A stretch of 64,000 bases of DNA, from NCBI GenBank assembly GCA_024449915.1, contig JAMZAV010000447.1:929366-993365 (forward strand), given 5' to 3'. Position numbers and translations under genes: made by a program. The notes below the pieces were generated by a model. It did no database searches. It worked only from the letters and a program-made list of their open reading frames with translations, and was not told the DNA's origin. Positions within the stretch are counted from its first letter, which is position 1. The number at the start of each line of letters is the position of its first letter. This document shows positions 1 through 13,300 of this stretch, piece after piece. Source of the DNA: Sweltsa coloradensis. Its lineage: Eukaryota > Arthropoda > Insecta > Plecoptera > Chloroperlidae.

Positions 1-1171
1 CTCGGTAACAAAATGTACTCGCACACATTAATATGTGTGCGAGTACATTTTGTACATTTTGTTTGTTTGTTGTGTGTGTGTTTTGTACGTGTGTAACATG
101 TTCACTTACACGTAAATCACCACAAGTTAGAAGTAATGAAAATTTGTAAGTGGCGTTAATCAAATTGAAATTTATTTTAATAAAATAAAAATTTCACCAT
201 TTTAGTGATTCTTCTTGAGCAACCTCTATGACTTAGTACCTTTTTAGTTATGATAACCCTTAGTTTTTCTGCTCAGATTGTCTGGACTTGCCAGCCACTT
301 GAGTAGCACATCTTTTTTATGATCCTGAATCACGGTTGCGATTAGTTTGACTTATATTAACGAAGTAAGTTCTTCTATTAACGTCAGGATTATTTATGGT
401 GTGCGGTTTTCGAGATTTGAACAGAAAAAATATTTACGTTTGGTGCTTTTTCCCGCATAAATTTGATTGTTCCCTGAATTTTGTTTCTGATTGTTCGCGC
501 CATTTCTCGTACTCTTGTTCCACGTAGTTACTTTTTTCCCTGCCGCCCCCCCCCCCCTCTTGCCTATCAGCAAATCGCTGCGTATCGCTTACACCTATAG
601 ATATATTGAACACCTATTGTAGGCTAGATTAGCAGTCAGTAGTCCACTTCAGTGACAAAAAGAAGCCTTTTAAAATTCCCAGTTTTGCATTTTAAGTAAA
701 TGGGGCGATTTGACCCCAATAGTTCCAGATTGCCGCCAGGTTGACGGGGTGAGCATTCTAGCCTTAACACCAAATGATTACAAAATTCCCCTTATGCAAT
801 AACTTCTTTTGTTTTGTTTTTTAAATACCAGCTCCCAAAAGCTAAAACTATATAAAACCAATCCTTTAAAAATACTTTTTGTTTTTAAAAAACATAATTA
901 AAACGTCAATACCATCTTAATTGGGCCTTTGACTTTTAAAATCTCTACGCCGTGCCTGTGCGGAGGTTTTGGGGAACTTCTAAGCCTAAAAATAGGTGTT
1001 CAATATCTATGCTTTTGCCTGCCCTAAATGGCGTCTCCTTCGCTCTTGAGTTTTGATATCGTTCACACCTGTTCATTTGCCTGTCTGTTATCAAAGCAGC
1101 ATTTTGGTAAATTTACACTCGAAAGAGCTCTAACACTAGCATAATGTATACTATATGTCGTGTTCGCTTAC
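1..1171. other. Intron after FAS exon 26
   Basis: No KR exon is seen on the minus strand. It holds a short poly-C run near 545-557 and the MITE at 597-1010; the rest is AT-rich and featureless. Confidence 0.6.
597..1010. mobile_element. MITE, family of the 41822-42253 copy
   Basis: The ends are inverted: ATAGATATATTGAACACC at the left against GGTGTTCAATATCTAT at the right. Internal blocks (TAGGCTAGAT, AGTCCACTTC, TGCAATAACTTCTT, GCCTGTGCGGA) recur in the same order in the element at 41822. Non-coding. The target duplication is not clear. Confidence 0.75.
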
Positions 1172-1317
1172 CGGCGATGATGTAAGAGTTGTGTTGATTG
1201 CAGAAAAACTTTGGCAGAGCTATTCTCGGTATATGTTTCGGAATTAATACCTTTTCTTTATCTTCTGGACGAATCTGTATCAGAACCTTGCCAACATGTT
1301 TCCCAGCAGCCATGTAT
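1172..1317 (-). CDS. FAS exon 26: end of ER, start of KR
   Basis: [20 protein letters not shown], ending [15 protein letters not shown]. In animal FAS this runs directly into the KR Rossmann motif GGLGGFG. The donor GTAAGC at 1171 leaves the Gly codon split, and no next exon is visible down to base 1, so the gene continues outside the window. Confidence 0.93.
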
Positions 1318-4300
1318 CTGGTCAATGGAACATTTTTGGACATTAAGAACGTTCCTTACAATTCTTTACATAATATAAGGAAGGAGAAAATAGAAAAGGA
1401 AAATTAAATATTTCTACAAGTGATGATATCATCCCAACATTATGAAACAGAAAAAAAGTTCGCTAGTATTGTTATGATGCCATTATTTTGGTATCTGCAG
1501 CCACAGCAAAGCATGGCCAATTTGGCGGGTATATTTAAAATTAAATTTTTATTAAAAATAGATAACAATTAACTAACAAGCTACAAATTTTAAAGAGGTC
1601 CTCTAAATACGAATGGACCATCGCAATACACATAAATACTAGTTATCAGATTGACAAAGTTTTGTAATACAAAACGGATATATTTTCAAATCATCTAGAA
1701 ATTAATAGATCCATGTCAATAGAGGGTCAAAGCCAGATCTCCCGCTTGAAGGGCAAACTTCTGGATTGTTTGTGGATTATTGATATTAAAATAGTCGATT
1801 TCACTTAAGGGAGTGTTTCTCGACTAACCAGACCATGAACTAAAGTGTATCCTTAAACGGTATTACGGCTGTCCCCCTAGCACCTATCTTTTAAGGTCTT
1901 ATTATTGTTAATTTTAAGTCGAAAATCTCGTAATTGTGTTCATAATATTTTATGGTTGTAAAAATTGAAACTTTTAAACGTAAACAAGTATCGGTCGTTA
2001 TTAACTTACTGATGCTATCCTGTAATAACTATTTGAACTATACAATAATTATCCATTCACAAGTGTAAACTAGTAACTATTTGGACGTCGGAAGGGATGG
2101 TTTGATCCGCTTTTCTCGAATATCAATAAGCAACAAAAATCGTCATCATCGGTTTCCCTAATAGAAGTGAGTTCTTTGACTGAGGGGGTAGATTCTAAAT
2201 ACGAAGTTTTACCTGAACGCTTGCTCCACCTCTTCCCCTCCAAACGTGGTCCTCGTCAGGGGTTGAATATCCCCTTTATCCAAACATCCTCTTATTAACC
2301 TGTCGACAGGGCCCACGAAATTTTCAGCAGATTCGAAGAGATCCAACAGAATGCCATGAAAGCTGATTAATTTTTCCCCAAATCTTTCCATATCTGAAAA
2401 AGAAACATGTCTTATGTAAAATTAATTTGGAATTAAGTTAATGCTTGTGTACCAATATTTAAGGAACCAGATGGACAGCTGGACCGATTCTAGAAAGGAA
2501 AGAGTTTTTGGCTGTATAATTAAAAGGAATATACATTTCCCAGTCCACTTTTGATTGATTTGTTGATTGATTTATGATTTGTATTGCTAAACGTCTCATA
2601 TTAATGCACTAAGGTTATTCGAGACGATGAGTGGTGGAAGGTGAGGATGAAGGATGAATAGAAGGGAGGAGGGAAAACCACATACCGGAACGTAGCTTTC
2701 TTCTTTCCAAAATACCAAGGGGACCAATGGATTTACGTCCCATTCGAAAGGATGGTGTAACCTTGACAGTCATATAGGTTCCTCCACTAACCCGGACTGC
2801 CGAGCAGATGTTGAGGAGAACGAGGCCGTTACACTAGCTCCGAACCCTCCATCTGCTCTAACCAGCGATATAAGTGTGTTTCAGGGCAGAGCGTTCACCC
2901 ACTCTCCCCCTAACCACGCTTAAGGTTGCTTAAAAGAACAATTCATTCGGAAATCTAATTAATTGGGAATTGAAAGAGGAAATGGATTTATCGTATTACA
3001 GTTTATACTTTAATCAATGGTTAATACAGCACATTTTTGCGATGGGTACTCTCCATACTAAAAAATAATAATATAAGAGCTAGGTCAATGGCTAAAATAA
3101 ATCCCTAATGTAACACTTTCAATATAGGTATATCAACAGTGGGAGACACGTATCTGACATTGAACCAATCAGATTGTTAGTAACCATATAAAGATTGGTA
3201 AACGGTAAGCTTAGCGTGAACGTCGCTACTGAGATGTCATCGCTATGAGGCACTTCAACATGCTATGTTCTTTGATAACTGTTGATACCTCTACAGCGAC
3301 ATTCACTTCATCATGTTGTCATGTGTGGGGTAGTTTCTACCCATCTTACTGGTAATTTCACTGATTATTTCTTATGCCAAGAAGGTGATTGCATTACGAT
3401 GTCACAACTAGAAGGAAGTGGTGTCTGTTGCACGCTCAAATGACGCACGGATGGGATGACAAATGGATTAATTGTCAGCTAATGCAGCAACACCGGTAGT
3501 CTTTGAATTGCTAGGATAAGCATTGAGACACGAGCTAATGGACTCGCTCGCGCTATTTTCTCGGGGATTGGTAGTGAAATAGAGTTGACTTTGCATTTCG
3601 ACACTTTAATGACTGCTTATTAATTTGAACTTTGATACGGATTGTTGACGATAGTAGCGTAAGTCCGGTTGAGTTGGTGACACGTGTGAGTGTTTGGATT
3701 GGACGACTGGTGTCACGTGGTTCTTAGAGGGGAAGTGTACAGCTGGAAGACAGCACAGGGAACGGTTCTCATTCAAGGGGGAGTGACATGTGGACCAGTG
3801 ACCAAACAAGGTGTCTATGAGAGATACTAATGGGTCTTTGACAAAGATATTCGTGAAGAAGAGTAATTAGTTAGCAGTGCGTAGTGAACATCGATTATCA
3901 GATGGATAAGCTAACCAAGTGGCAAGAAGCCAAAAGCAGGAAGAGCATCTATTTCCCACGTCCGGGACTGAGTCACAGCTGATCCGGAATCAAACCAGAA
4001 CAGGAGGGGTGGTTTCACCATTATAAGTCAAATCACTAACTTCATGGGGGGTTTTAACTCACATTCAGTCATGTGAAATGCAGGAGCTCAGCTGACAGGC
4101 AAGATTAGGTTGTTATTGATAAATACAAGTGCACATCCTTATGTTGAAATAATCTTTATGTTTGATCCTCTCTGTACATGTCCCAGAATCAACATCATTT
4201 ATACCTAGCGATCTTGGTCAAAGTTGAGGTGATTAGTCTTAGTAACATCAGCTACGTTCCCCAAAATAGTAGTAACTTTGGCAAATTCCAACTATACCAA

Positions 4301-7300
4301 GGGCTAATCATCCCTTATCTTGGCAATATAGAACCACAGAGCTGCGGTTTATCCATTCGGAAGCTGGTGCAACATTTCAGTTAATGACCGTTTGACATTT
4401 GGAACCAAATCAATTGATCTGAATTGATATCAGTTGATGACATCTAGCTCGAAAAGATTCCAATTGGTACTGCCTGTTGTTGTAAGTTGATGTCAATTGG
4501 CATGGCCAGTTGGGCAGGTGATCAACTGGTAGAGACAGCTGGCACCCATCTAATGGTGAATTAATACCAACAGATATCACTTGTCATGCCAATTGATGAA
4601 TTGAGTGTTCGTTGATATTGACCATGTAAGTAAACCTACGAAGAAGGGTGTTGGCAGTGGCGGAACTAGGCGCCCGCAGGGCCAGCAATTGCGGGCGGGC
4701 CTAGGTCCGTTTAGGGGCCCTGTCAAAAAAAACTTAGTAAAAAAAAAAAACAGTATTTCACCCTGTTTGGAAAATATTGTATTTGTTTTTGTTGTTAAAA
4801 TGACTGCTTTGTGAATCTAGCGGATTGAAGGTGAAATCTAGCGGATATTTAGAAACTTTTAGCGTCCACAACACAACACACAAAAACTACATTATTTTGG
4901 TATTGCATTTAGCCCACAACTTTGTTCTAAAACACACCAAACGCGCTCTAAAAACCTGATTTTCAAAGTTTTCGCATGCGGCGCTATTGTTGGGGGGAGG
5001 GGACTTTGCCACCCAAACCCTAACCTAGCCTACTCATGTGTGTATCTGTTAGGGGGACCCCCATAGAAATTTTGTGGGCGGGCCCATGAAACGAAGTTCC
5101 GCCACTGGGTGTTGGCAATGTTTTAGTGTACAAATGTACAAGAAAGTTTACTGCAATGATATGAAGTGAACTACTTACCAAGAAGTGTGTTGGCAACCAT
5201 GTCGACCTTGCCGATCTCCAGGAAGCGCCCCCCGACAGCGAGGCAGCGAACTGAGGCTTGAAGCAGCTCACCTGCCAGACTGTTCAACACGATGTCCACT
5301 CCTCGGCCATTTGTCTCGGCCATCACATGCTGCTCGAAGGACGAGTCGCGAGAGTTGGCGATGTGCCGGTCAGTCAACTGTTGGCACAGTTCCTCGTGAT
5401 GAACATGTTCCATACTTGGCACATACTACATAATGATGAAGGAACATCTATGTCTTACCTGTGGGAATCTCTGCTTGATGAAGTCTCTCTTCTCCTGTGT
5501 CCCGACAGTGGTGTAGACGGTGCACCCGGCACGGAGGGCGAGGTGGATGCTGTTTGACCGACCCCTCCAGAACCAGCGTGGATCAGCAGACTCACTCCCT
5601 CCCCTAACGTGATACCACTATTCTCAAATGCAACCAGAACCTAGAAAATAACGCATGAGTGTTGTGCTTTTCAATTTAATTTTAAAAAATCGAACGATGT
5701 TGGTTGATGATCGAATTGTAGCATACATCAACAGGTATGAGTTCAAGTGTTTCCACGGCTTTGCTTGGCGTAGATTAACTATACTAGAATACGCTTAAAT
5801 CCGACCGCTATGAATAAAATAATGCGTATTGGTCTTAGCTGCAGTTAAGACGATTTTCATGTGTCGTGAAAAAAAATTGCTTGCCGAAGATTTTTTTAAC
5901 TTAGCAGATACGATATACGATCAAAAAATTAACTTAATTTTTTAGATAGAAATGTAGCAATTTAAAATATAAAAAGTGTCAAAACTGCAATTTCAACGAG
6001 AATAAACGATGCGCCAATTCGAGATAAACTTGTGAAATTAGTTTGTGAAATCTTGCATAGGACGTGCTATAAGTCAAAACTTGTTAAAAAGAAACCTTAA
6101 ATCATCTCATGAGAAGAATGATCTTGAGTACCAATCAAATTTTGAAATCTTAACTTTAGGCTGTGAAATTTACCCCATGGATACTGTAGGTTGGAAGTCG
6201 AAGAATTTTAAAAAACGAGACACAAACAGTGAACGTTTTAAGAACAATTCTTAGGTAAACGTGGCAGTATAAATTAGATTTCGAATTTAGTAAAATTTAT
6301 TGCGATGTAGGTTCGTTTAGTGGTCGTGTTAGCAAACACACTTCAAAAGAAAAAAAATTGATTTTTTTTCATTATCAATTAACTAGCACTCGCTTATTGA
6401 TAAGATTGAATGCAAATGAACTGAATTAACGCAAGATTTAGATAAGTAACGTTAGAACTGACCGTAGCGTAGGTGACAGGCGCCGTGGCCGCGTCTTCCA
6501 TGCTCCAGCCGTCTGGAATCTCCCACATGAGAACCTTCTCTGCGACGACCATGTTGGACAGGCAAGCTGACTTAGCCATCCCCATCACTCTTCGCCCGCT
6601 AGAATCTCGCCCGGAGAACTCGAAGCCGAGCATGCACTCCTGACAGGGAGAGGAGAACCAAGTAGTTGTTTCATTTATTTAATATTAAACAGTGATGAAA
6701 TTTGCGTTTTTCGTTATGCTAAATCATCTAGTTCAAGATTCTTGAAGACACTGCTGTTTTGCTTCAAATATGATTTATTTTTTATTAATATTGGTAATGA
6801 ATTCGACTTACTTTATGTTTTAACAACTTGTATCCATCCATTTTAAATACAAACTAATCTTATCATACGGGTTTTGAAGATGGATCAAATGTATTTCATT
6901 TTATCAATTTACGGCAAAGAGAAAATGACGAGATCTCAAAATGCTCCAAAATGCTAAAGTAGCTGAGAATAAAAGCGTGAAATAGTTGGTTTGAAATTGT
7001 GTCTTATACCTAATTTTGGTTATTATTTATTTATTGCAAGTTTCTTGTCGTACATTACAGATGACAGGCGAGCAAGCTTATACAATCCACATAACGCATA
7101 CATACACCTCAGTTAGCATTCCCATTCTTTACTTTGATGGATTAGATTGGATTGGATTAGATCAGTTTGTATGGTTTGGTTCATTTCGCTAATAAAATTT
7201 ATTTTTTAAGAATTAAATATAATGGCACGGCTCGAAGTTAAAATAATACAATAAGAGTTTATATTTTAATTACCCATTTGTTTTTGTCTGGCTTTAGACA

Positions 7301-10300
7301 ACAAGTAGTCCCATACCTGTACTAGTCTCTCCTTTACGACAACCGTCCCATCCAGTCTCCCTGACGCGATCATGACGTCACGGAAATTAAGAGCGGCATA
7401 ATAAACTTGGATGAGATCCTGGCCTTCTTCGGGTTTGTACCTTTAAACAGATTCAGAGATGATTGATTGTCATCATTAAAATAAAATTTAAAAATATATT
7501 CAAGTCAATATATTTATCATAATTTTGACAAATGACATTGACATTGAGTGCATAACGAATTTTTATAACCGAAAAGGATAGACGTTAAATAATAAAAAAG
7601 ACAACGGGATCTTTATTATACTCGTCGTGTAGCCCATATACCAGATACATTACTCAGTAGACAGAGTGTTTTTAAACGTCTTTTGGTTGGGCTAAATACA
7701 CCAACTTGACTCACGAGGTGGGGTCGATGGGTCCCCGAAGCCACTTCAAGCTGGAGAGGTCCCCTCTGTTGACGGTGTTGACGTAGGCGTGTTTGTAGAC
7801 ACTCGTGGCGTTGGACTCCAAGGGAAGATGTCGGTAGCTACCCCAATCACCGTCCTTGTACACGTTCAAGGCCAAGTCTTTTGCTAGTTGGAACTTGTAA
7901 AACGGTAACTGGGGGTCGAATGTCGGTGCATTCGGATCCAAGATGGACATACATCTGGAAAATATGATAAACGTAATGATACTTTAAAACCTTGTCTTAC
8001 ATCATGCATAAAACTACTTTTTTGATATTCTTGTAACTGTAAAACAATGTATAATGCATTCATTAATTGGATTATATGGCCTTGAGTTAAAAGTAATATA
8101 ACAAAATTTTTATTTGATTTGTGTCATTGATGGTCGTCCATACAAAATGTAACGATGTAAGTTTAAAAATGTAAATATATTAAATACATTTACCTAACAA
8201 CGTTACCGTTCGGTTCTTTGCGGATGCAGTTAAACAGTCCCATGATTCCATTCAGGTCTTCCCCTTGGGATACAAGGATCACCCTTCGGACTGACCACTT
8301 GTTCTTCAAGGCCTTCTGAAGGGGAGCTATCCAGCCGAAGTCAGAGTCGTTCACACAGATCACTACTGGATCGGCGAGGTCTACACACTAGAACAAATAG
8401 ACCGGTAGATAGTATAGATATGTTAATATTTGACTTAACAATACTTTAGATTCCATATACCAAGTTGTCAAATGACGCTTACCTTCCTCGCTAGAACGAT
8501 GGTCTCCTCGTTGACCTTGTACTGGTTCAGCACCTCCACCCCCTCGTGAGTGTCCGGACGTCGCTGAGCAGAAGACTCCCTTGATATGAGGAATCCCTTG
8601 CCCTTGGTGGTCGCGAGGTAGGCGGACATGAGGTCGGGCCGTCCGAGCACGTTCGTGCCCATCACGAAGAGGCAGTCCTCCACTTCGGATAACTTCGTGG
8701 CCGCGACCTTGATGCTCGGCCCGAGGTCCTTGGTGAGGGGATGGTCTTCGGGGGATAATACTGTCAGGTCGGCCTGAGGAGTAAACGGGATGCAATAACT
8801 TTAACAAAAACAACCAACAAAATACGCGAATGTTATCTCTCATTTTATTATCTAATGGACATGATTGTTACCTGTATGAGCGGTAGGTCGCCTAGGATGG
8901 CGGCCATGATGGGGGACAGCAACTCTGCGCTCGGGTCTGTCTCACTATCCACCACCTCAACGACCTTGACTTTCATACTGGACTGGTTCTCCAGAGCCAC
9001 GTGCACACACACGCGCATAGCCTCGGTGATGTCGAGCGTATCTGAAACATTTGCACGAGGTTATAAAATGAAATTACGTGGTTTAATGAGGACAATCTAT
9101 AATTTTTCGCCTGTAAACCAAAATTCATAGATTCCATCTATGTAGACATAATGACACCTTATTGTGCCTTAAAATTAAATTGTCTTAGAACCTTATGCAT
9201 TTTTGTCTTCTGGGTAATGTCACATTTACCTAAAATGTGTTATGGTTAAGGAACAAACCAGTCTTCGCTGATTAATATGGTCACTGAAATATATGACAAC
9301 ACTTAATGAGGAGATGTGAGTTTAAGTTAATTTCAAAGGTACGGTTTGCTCTTTCTCCTTAATGTGTTCTTCTTGCCTCCAAAATCAGAATAGTTACCTT
9401 CTAAGTTTTTAATGAACAGATGCTTCTCCAGAACCGGGTCCCCAAGAGGTTTTCTTCTTGCAATAGACGTCACGTTCACTCCCCGGATCTCCACTCCTCC
9501 TGCCTGGATGACGCCGAGCTCAGGGTAGGAAACCACGTCGAAGACTAAAACAACCAGAGCAGGTCAGAAGCCTACAAATGTGTATTTTGCCGGACTTCAA
9601 TGTTAAGATGATAGTGCGAAGAAAGCAGCATGCATTGCATAAAAAACCGGTGGTCCATGTAAGCGCTAAAAATGTACGAAATGACGCGTTTTGAACACGT
9701 TGTTTCAAGAAAACATGCAATTCGGTAATATTTTCGTTAACAATTGAAATAATTGTTATTGAATGTCAATATCATCTGCATCCCTAGATCTTACTTGTTT
9801 TGTAGTTTAACACATACCTGTCTCCTGCAGCTGGAGCTCCATAGCTGCGACTTTCGCGTTGTGCAGCTGGGGGTCAATGCACAGTCTATCAATAGAGGTC
9901 GGCACAAACAACCCCCTTGTGTCCAGGGTCAGGATCTGAGTTTGTAACATATTGTCCATGAAGGCCACCCAGTTGTCATGCCACCGGATCTTGCCCGTTC
10001 GTCCTGGAAGAATTACTGGGTTAAAGAACCTGGATCCATCACGGAGAATAAGCTCAATTTTTGTTCTATTTGAGGTCCAAAATGATCGTGAGGTATACAA
10101 AGGCTTATCTCTTGTAAATTTTCGTTATCTACTTAAAATATAATGACAAGGACAAATGAATTCAATCATACTGGATGGTATACATTTTCTTTCCAAACCA
10201 ATCTTCCAATATATATTATATGTTGTAAATGCCTACGAGTTCTATTTACTTGGTTGATAGCTGTGTCTATACAAATCGCTAAATTGCATGCCTCCTTTAA

Positions 10301-13300
10301 AATCTATACAGGACACTAATGTTAGTTCATCGTACAAGGCTATGTTAGCCCATCGTAAAGGGTACTGCGACGTCGTCTAAGCAGTGATGCAGATAGCAAA
10401 CAGCCATGCAAGGGTACGTTGAGGAGGTAAGAAGTGCCTAGTCGTCATCAAAAGGTGCCACGATAACGGATGCGTCTGATGTTGGGATCAGAGTGTTATG
10501 TTTGTGAACATTGAAAAGTGTTGGGGCAAGGACTGAGCCCTGTGGAACCTCAACACGAATTTGTCCCATTGTTGATTTGAATCCTCCACTGTGGACTAGG
10601 AAGGAGATGTCCTTGATATAGGCCCTTATCAGATTAAAGGTATGGCGAAATGCCTAGGCGAACCCCTCCCCCCTGGTAAGTTGGTGGACGGCGGAGTGCT
10701 GCTCCGATGGCTGCTTTTGAGGTTTCCCAGGTTTGAGAAAGGTCATCAATTTTGCCTGCATCCATGGTTTCGGAAAGGGACCCATATAATAATCATCGTT
10801 CCCAGTAATGTCCAGCTCGCAACGTTATGGTGGTTTGGCCAGTGTCTTAGGTGGGAAATAACTGAACTCGAGGAGCGCTCTGACCACTGTTTCCCTCCTT
10901 TTTTCTTAATCCTTTGACAAGCAACGTAGGTCCCCGGTTATGCCCCGGAGTGTCTGCTTTCTCAAGTCGCCTGTGGCTGTTTCTGTCCAGCGCGGATCTA
11001 TACTGTTGTTTTCACACTTGTCTTTAGATTAAGTTAATTCGTTTTCACATATCACCAAATATACTTCACCATCTAGATAAGCTCAATATAATAAAAATGA
11101 CGCCAAATCCTTACATCCATCAACCGATCTATCTAGTATATTCACCTGAAGAGTCTGTAGAGACGATGCTTTTGAATACTCCCGTGTACTGATATCCTCT
11201 TAGTCTTAGTTCTTTGTAAACATCTCTAGTTGTCATATCTTCTTGTTCGTCCATCTTGGATGTATTTGCATGTTCAAGGTGAAGCATTTCCTTGGCGATG
11301 TCTTCAGGCTTTGTTACACGCCCAATGACAATCGCCTCCCCATTTTCGACGACTTCAAACTTTCCAGTGACTCTTTGGATTATCAGTTGGAATGTAACTT
11401 TTCCTGTGAACATAAAGTAAAAAACATATTTTCAAATTATAAAATTTAAATTTCAATCATTATGTATTTTATAGGGAATCGTGTTCAATGTGATTTTTGG
11501 TATAAAATTAGATTTTCACTTGTTCTTAGCCATGTTTTCTAAAAAGAGAAAAAAGTGATCATATGTTCCACGTTTTTAATAAACAGTTTAAATAATTACA
11601 AGTAAAATATGTTACAATTTACAACAGTAAGCTCTTGGTTCGAGATTCTTGTATCATTCTTCCACCTACCATTCACTTACAAACACAGGTTAATTTAAGT
11701 CTGCCTTAAAGAAAGCAATACAGATAATTATTTATATTTTACAGGGAGTAGAAAGTAAATTTGTTTACTACTTTGTAAAGTTGTGAAAGTCTTACTAAAA
11801 TAGTTTGTATTGTGTTATAGTGGCCTACATAGCACGGCTTCGAATCAATAGTGTATGATTATCATACATTCATTCATTCATTCAGGCTGGGCTTTATGTT
11901 CTCTATTCTTTCCCTCCTGTCAACCCATCTCCAATGTAAACTAACATATCAATTATTAATATACGGTTTTTAAGCATAAGCCCACTTTAAGGACATTATT
12001 AGTCAATGATAGCAGTTGTAATAAAAGTATGTCCCGACTGGGGATCAATGATTGTTTCTCTATGGATAATTAGACATTACATAATACTTGCCATCTTTTC
12101 GTAAACTTGTAGCTCGGAGAAACCTAATGTCCTCGAACACTACGGATGTATCGCACAGTTGAAGTTGTTGGACCATGGCTAGCATTTGCCAAACAAGGTA
12201 CTACAAACAGAAAGAACATATTAACATTTTGGAACTAGCTGAACTCTACAATAAAAAAAATAACAAAAAACTTCAATATTGATTTTCAAGTTCAAAACAA
12301 TTCATAGCGACTTTTTAATCACGGAGACGATCATTTCTTTTAAAATTCACTAAGCAAACCCGATTGATTGGTAAATTAGACTTTTTGAAAATCTTTCTTC
12401 CAATATCACTGATTACATTGATTATTACTGATAATGACAGTCAAAATATAATAGTGGTTACACATTATTAAAGAAAAGAGTTTATAAATAATGAGGAGCT
12501 TAGATTCAAAACGCAACTTGTCCAAAACATAAAAATCTGAGTTAAACAGGAAAAACTGAAAAATGCTTTTCTGCATATATATGAACTATTTGTTTTTTAT
12601 CATAAATAGTAAAATAAATCTACTTTAAAGATGGAGTGGATCATTTTCTTGAAAAAAAAATTATTATCACCTTTTTAATCAATTCAATTTTACACAAGTT
12701 GCATTTTGAATCAAAAGTTGTTATTTGTTGCGGTTTGATCCAAACACATTATTTAATGGTAAATTGTAGAATATTGTAATTTATAAGTAAAAACATTAAA
12801 ATCATAATGATACATTATACTGTCAAATTGTAAGTAAAAAAAAAAAATGTGATTTTTTAAAAATTGTTCTTGTTTGTTTCAAAGTGCAACTAGTCCACGC
12901 AAACATTTTATTGGCCCTAATTAATTTGATTGTAGAAAATCCGGTTCGGAATGCTACTACGTTTTGATCCTATCGTCAACTGACTGTTGGGGCTGTACTC
13001 ACAGAATGTGGATTTGCATTTAAATCGTCTGTCAACATGTTTGCCAGGCACCAAAAGTTTGGAAGATCTGATCTTTGATAGAATACCTTAGGAAGAAATA
13101 CCAAATTTTGTATCCCAATGTACCACAAAACACACAAAACAATACTTAAACTACAGGCCTACAATATTTTGACTTGTGACAATAAAATAGCAATAGCCCA
13201 GCCCTAGGCCCAGCCCTTGGCTTGACGACCTTAACCTATAAAAAAGGTCCTTACCGTAAATTCTTTTCAGCCGCCCGCTTGCTGACATTATGCCGTGATC

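Noticed and set aside
8388..8843. 151-codon ORF overlapping FAS exon 18
   Set aside because: Another reading frame of the same strand across exon 18; the real frame matches its neighbours in phase.
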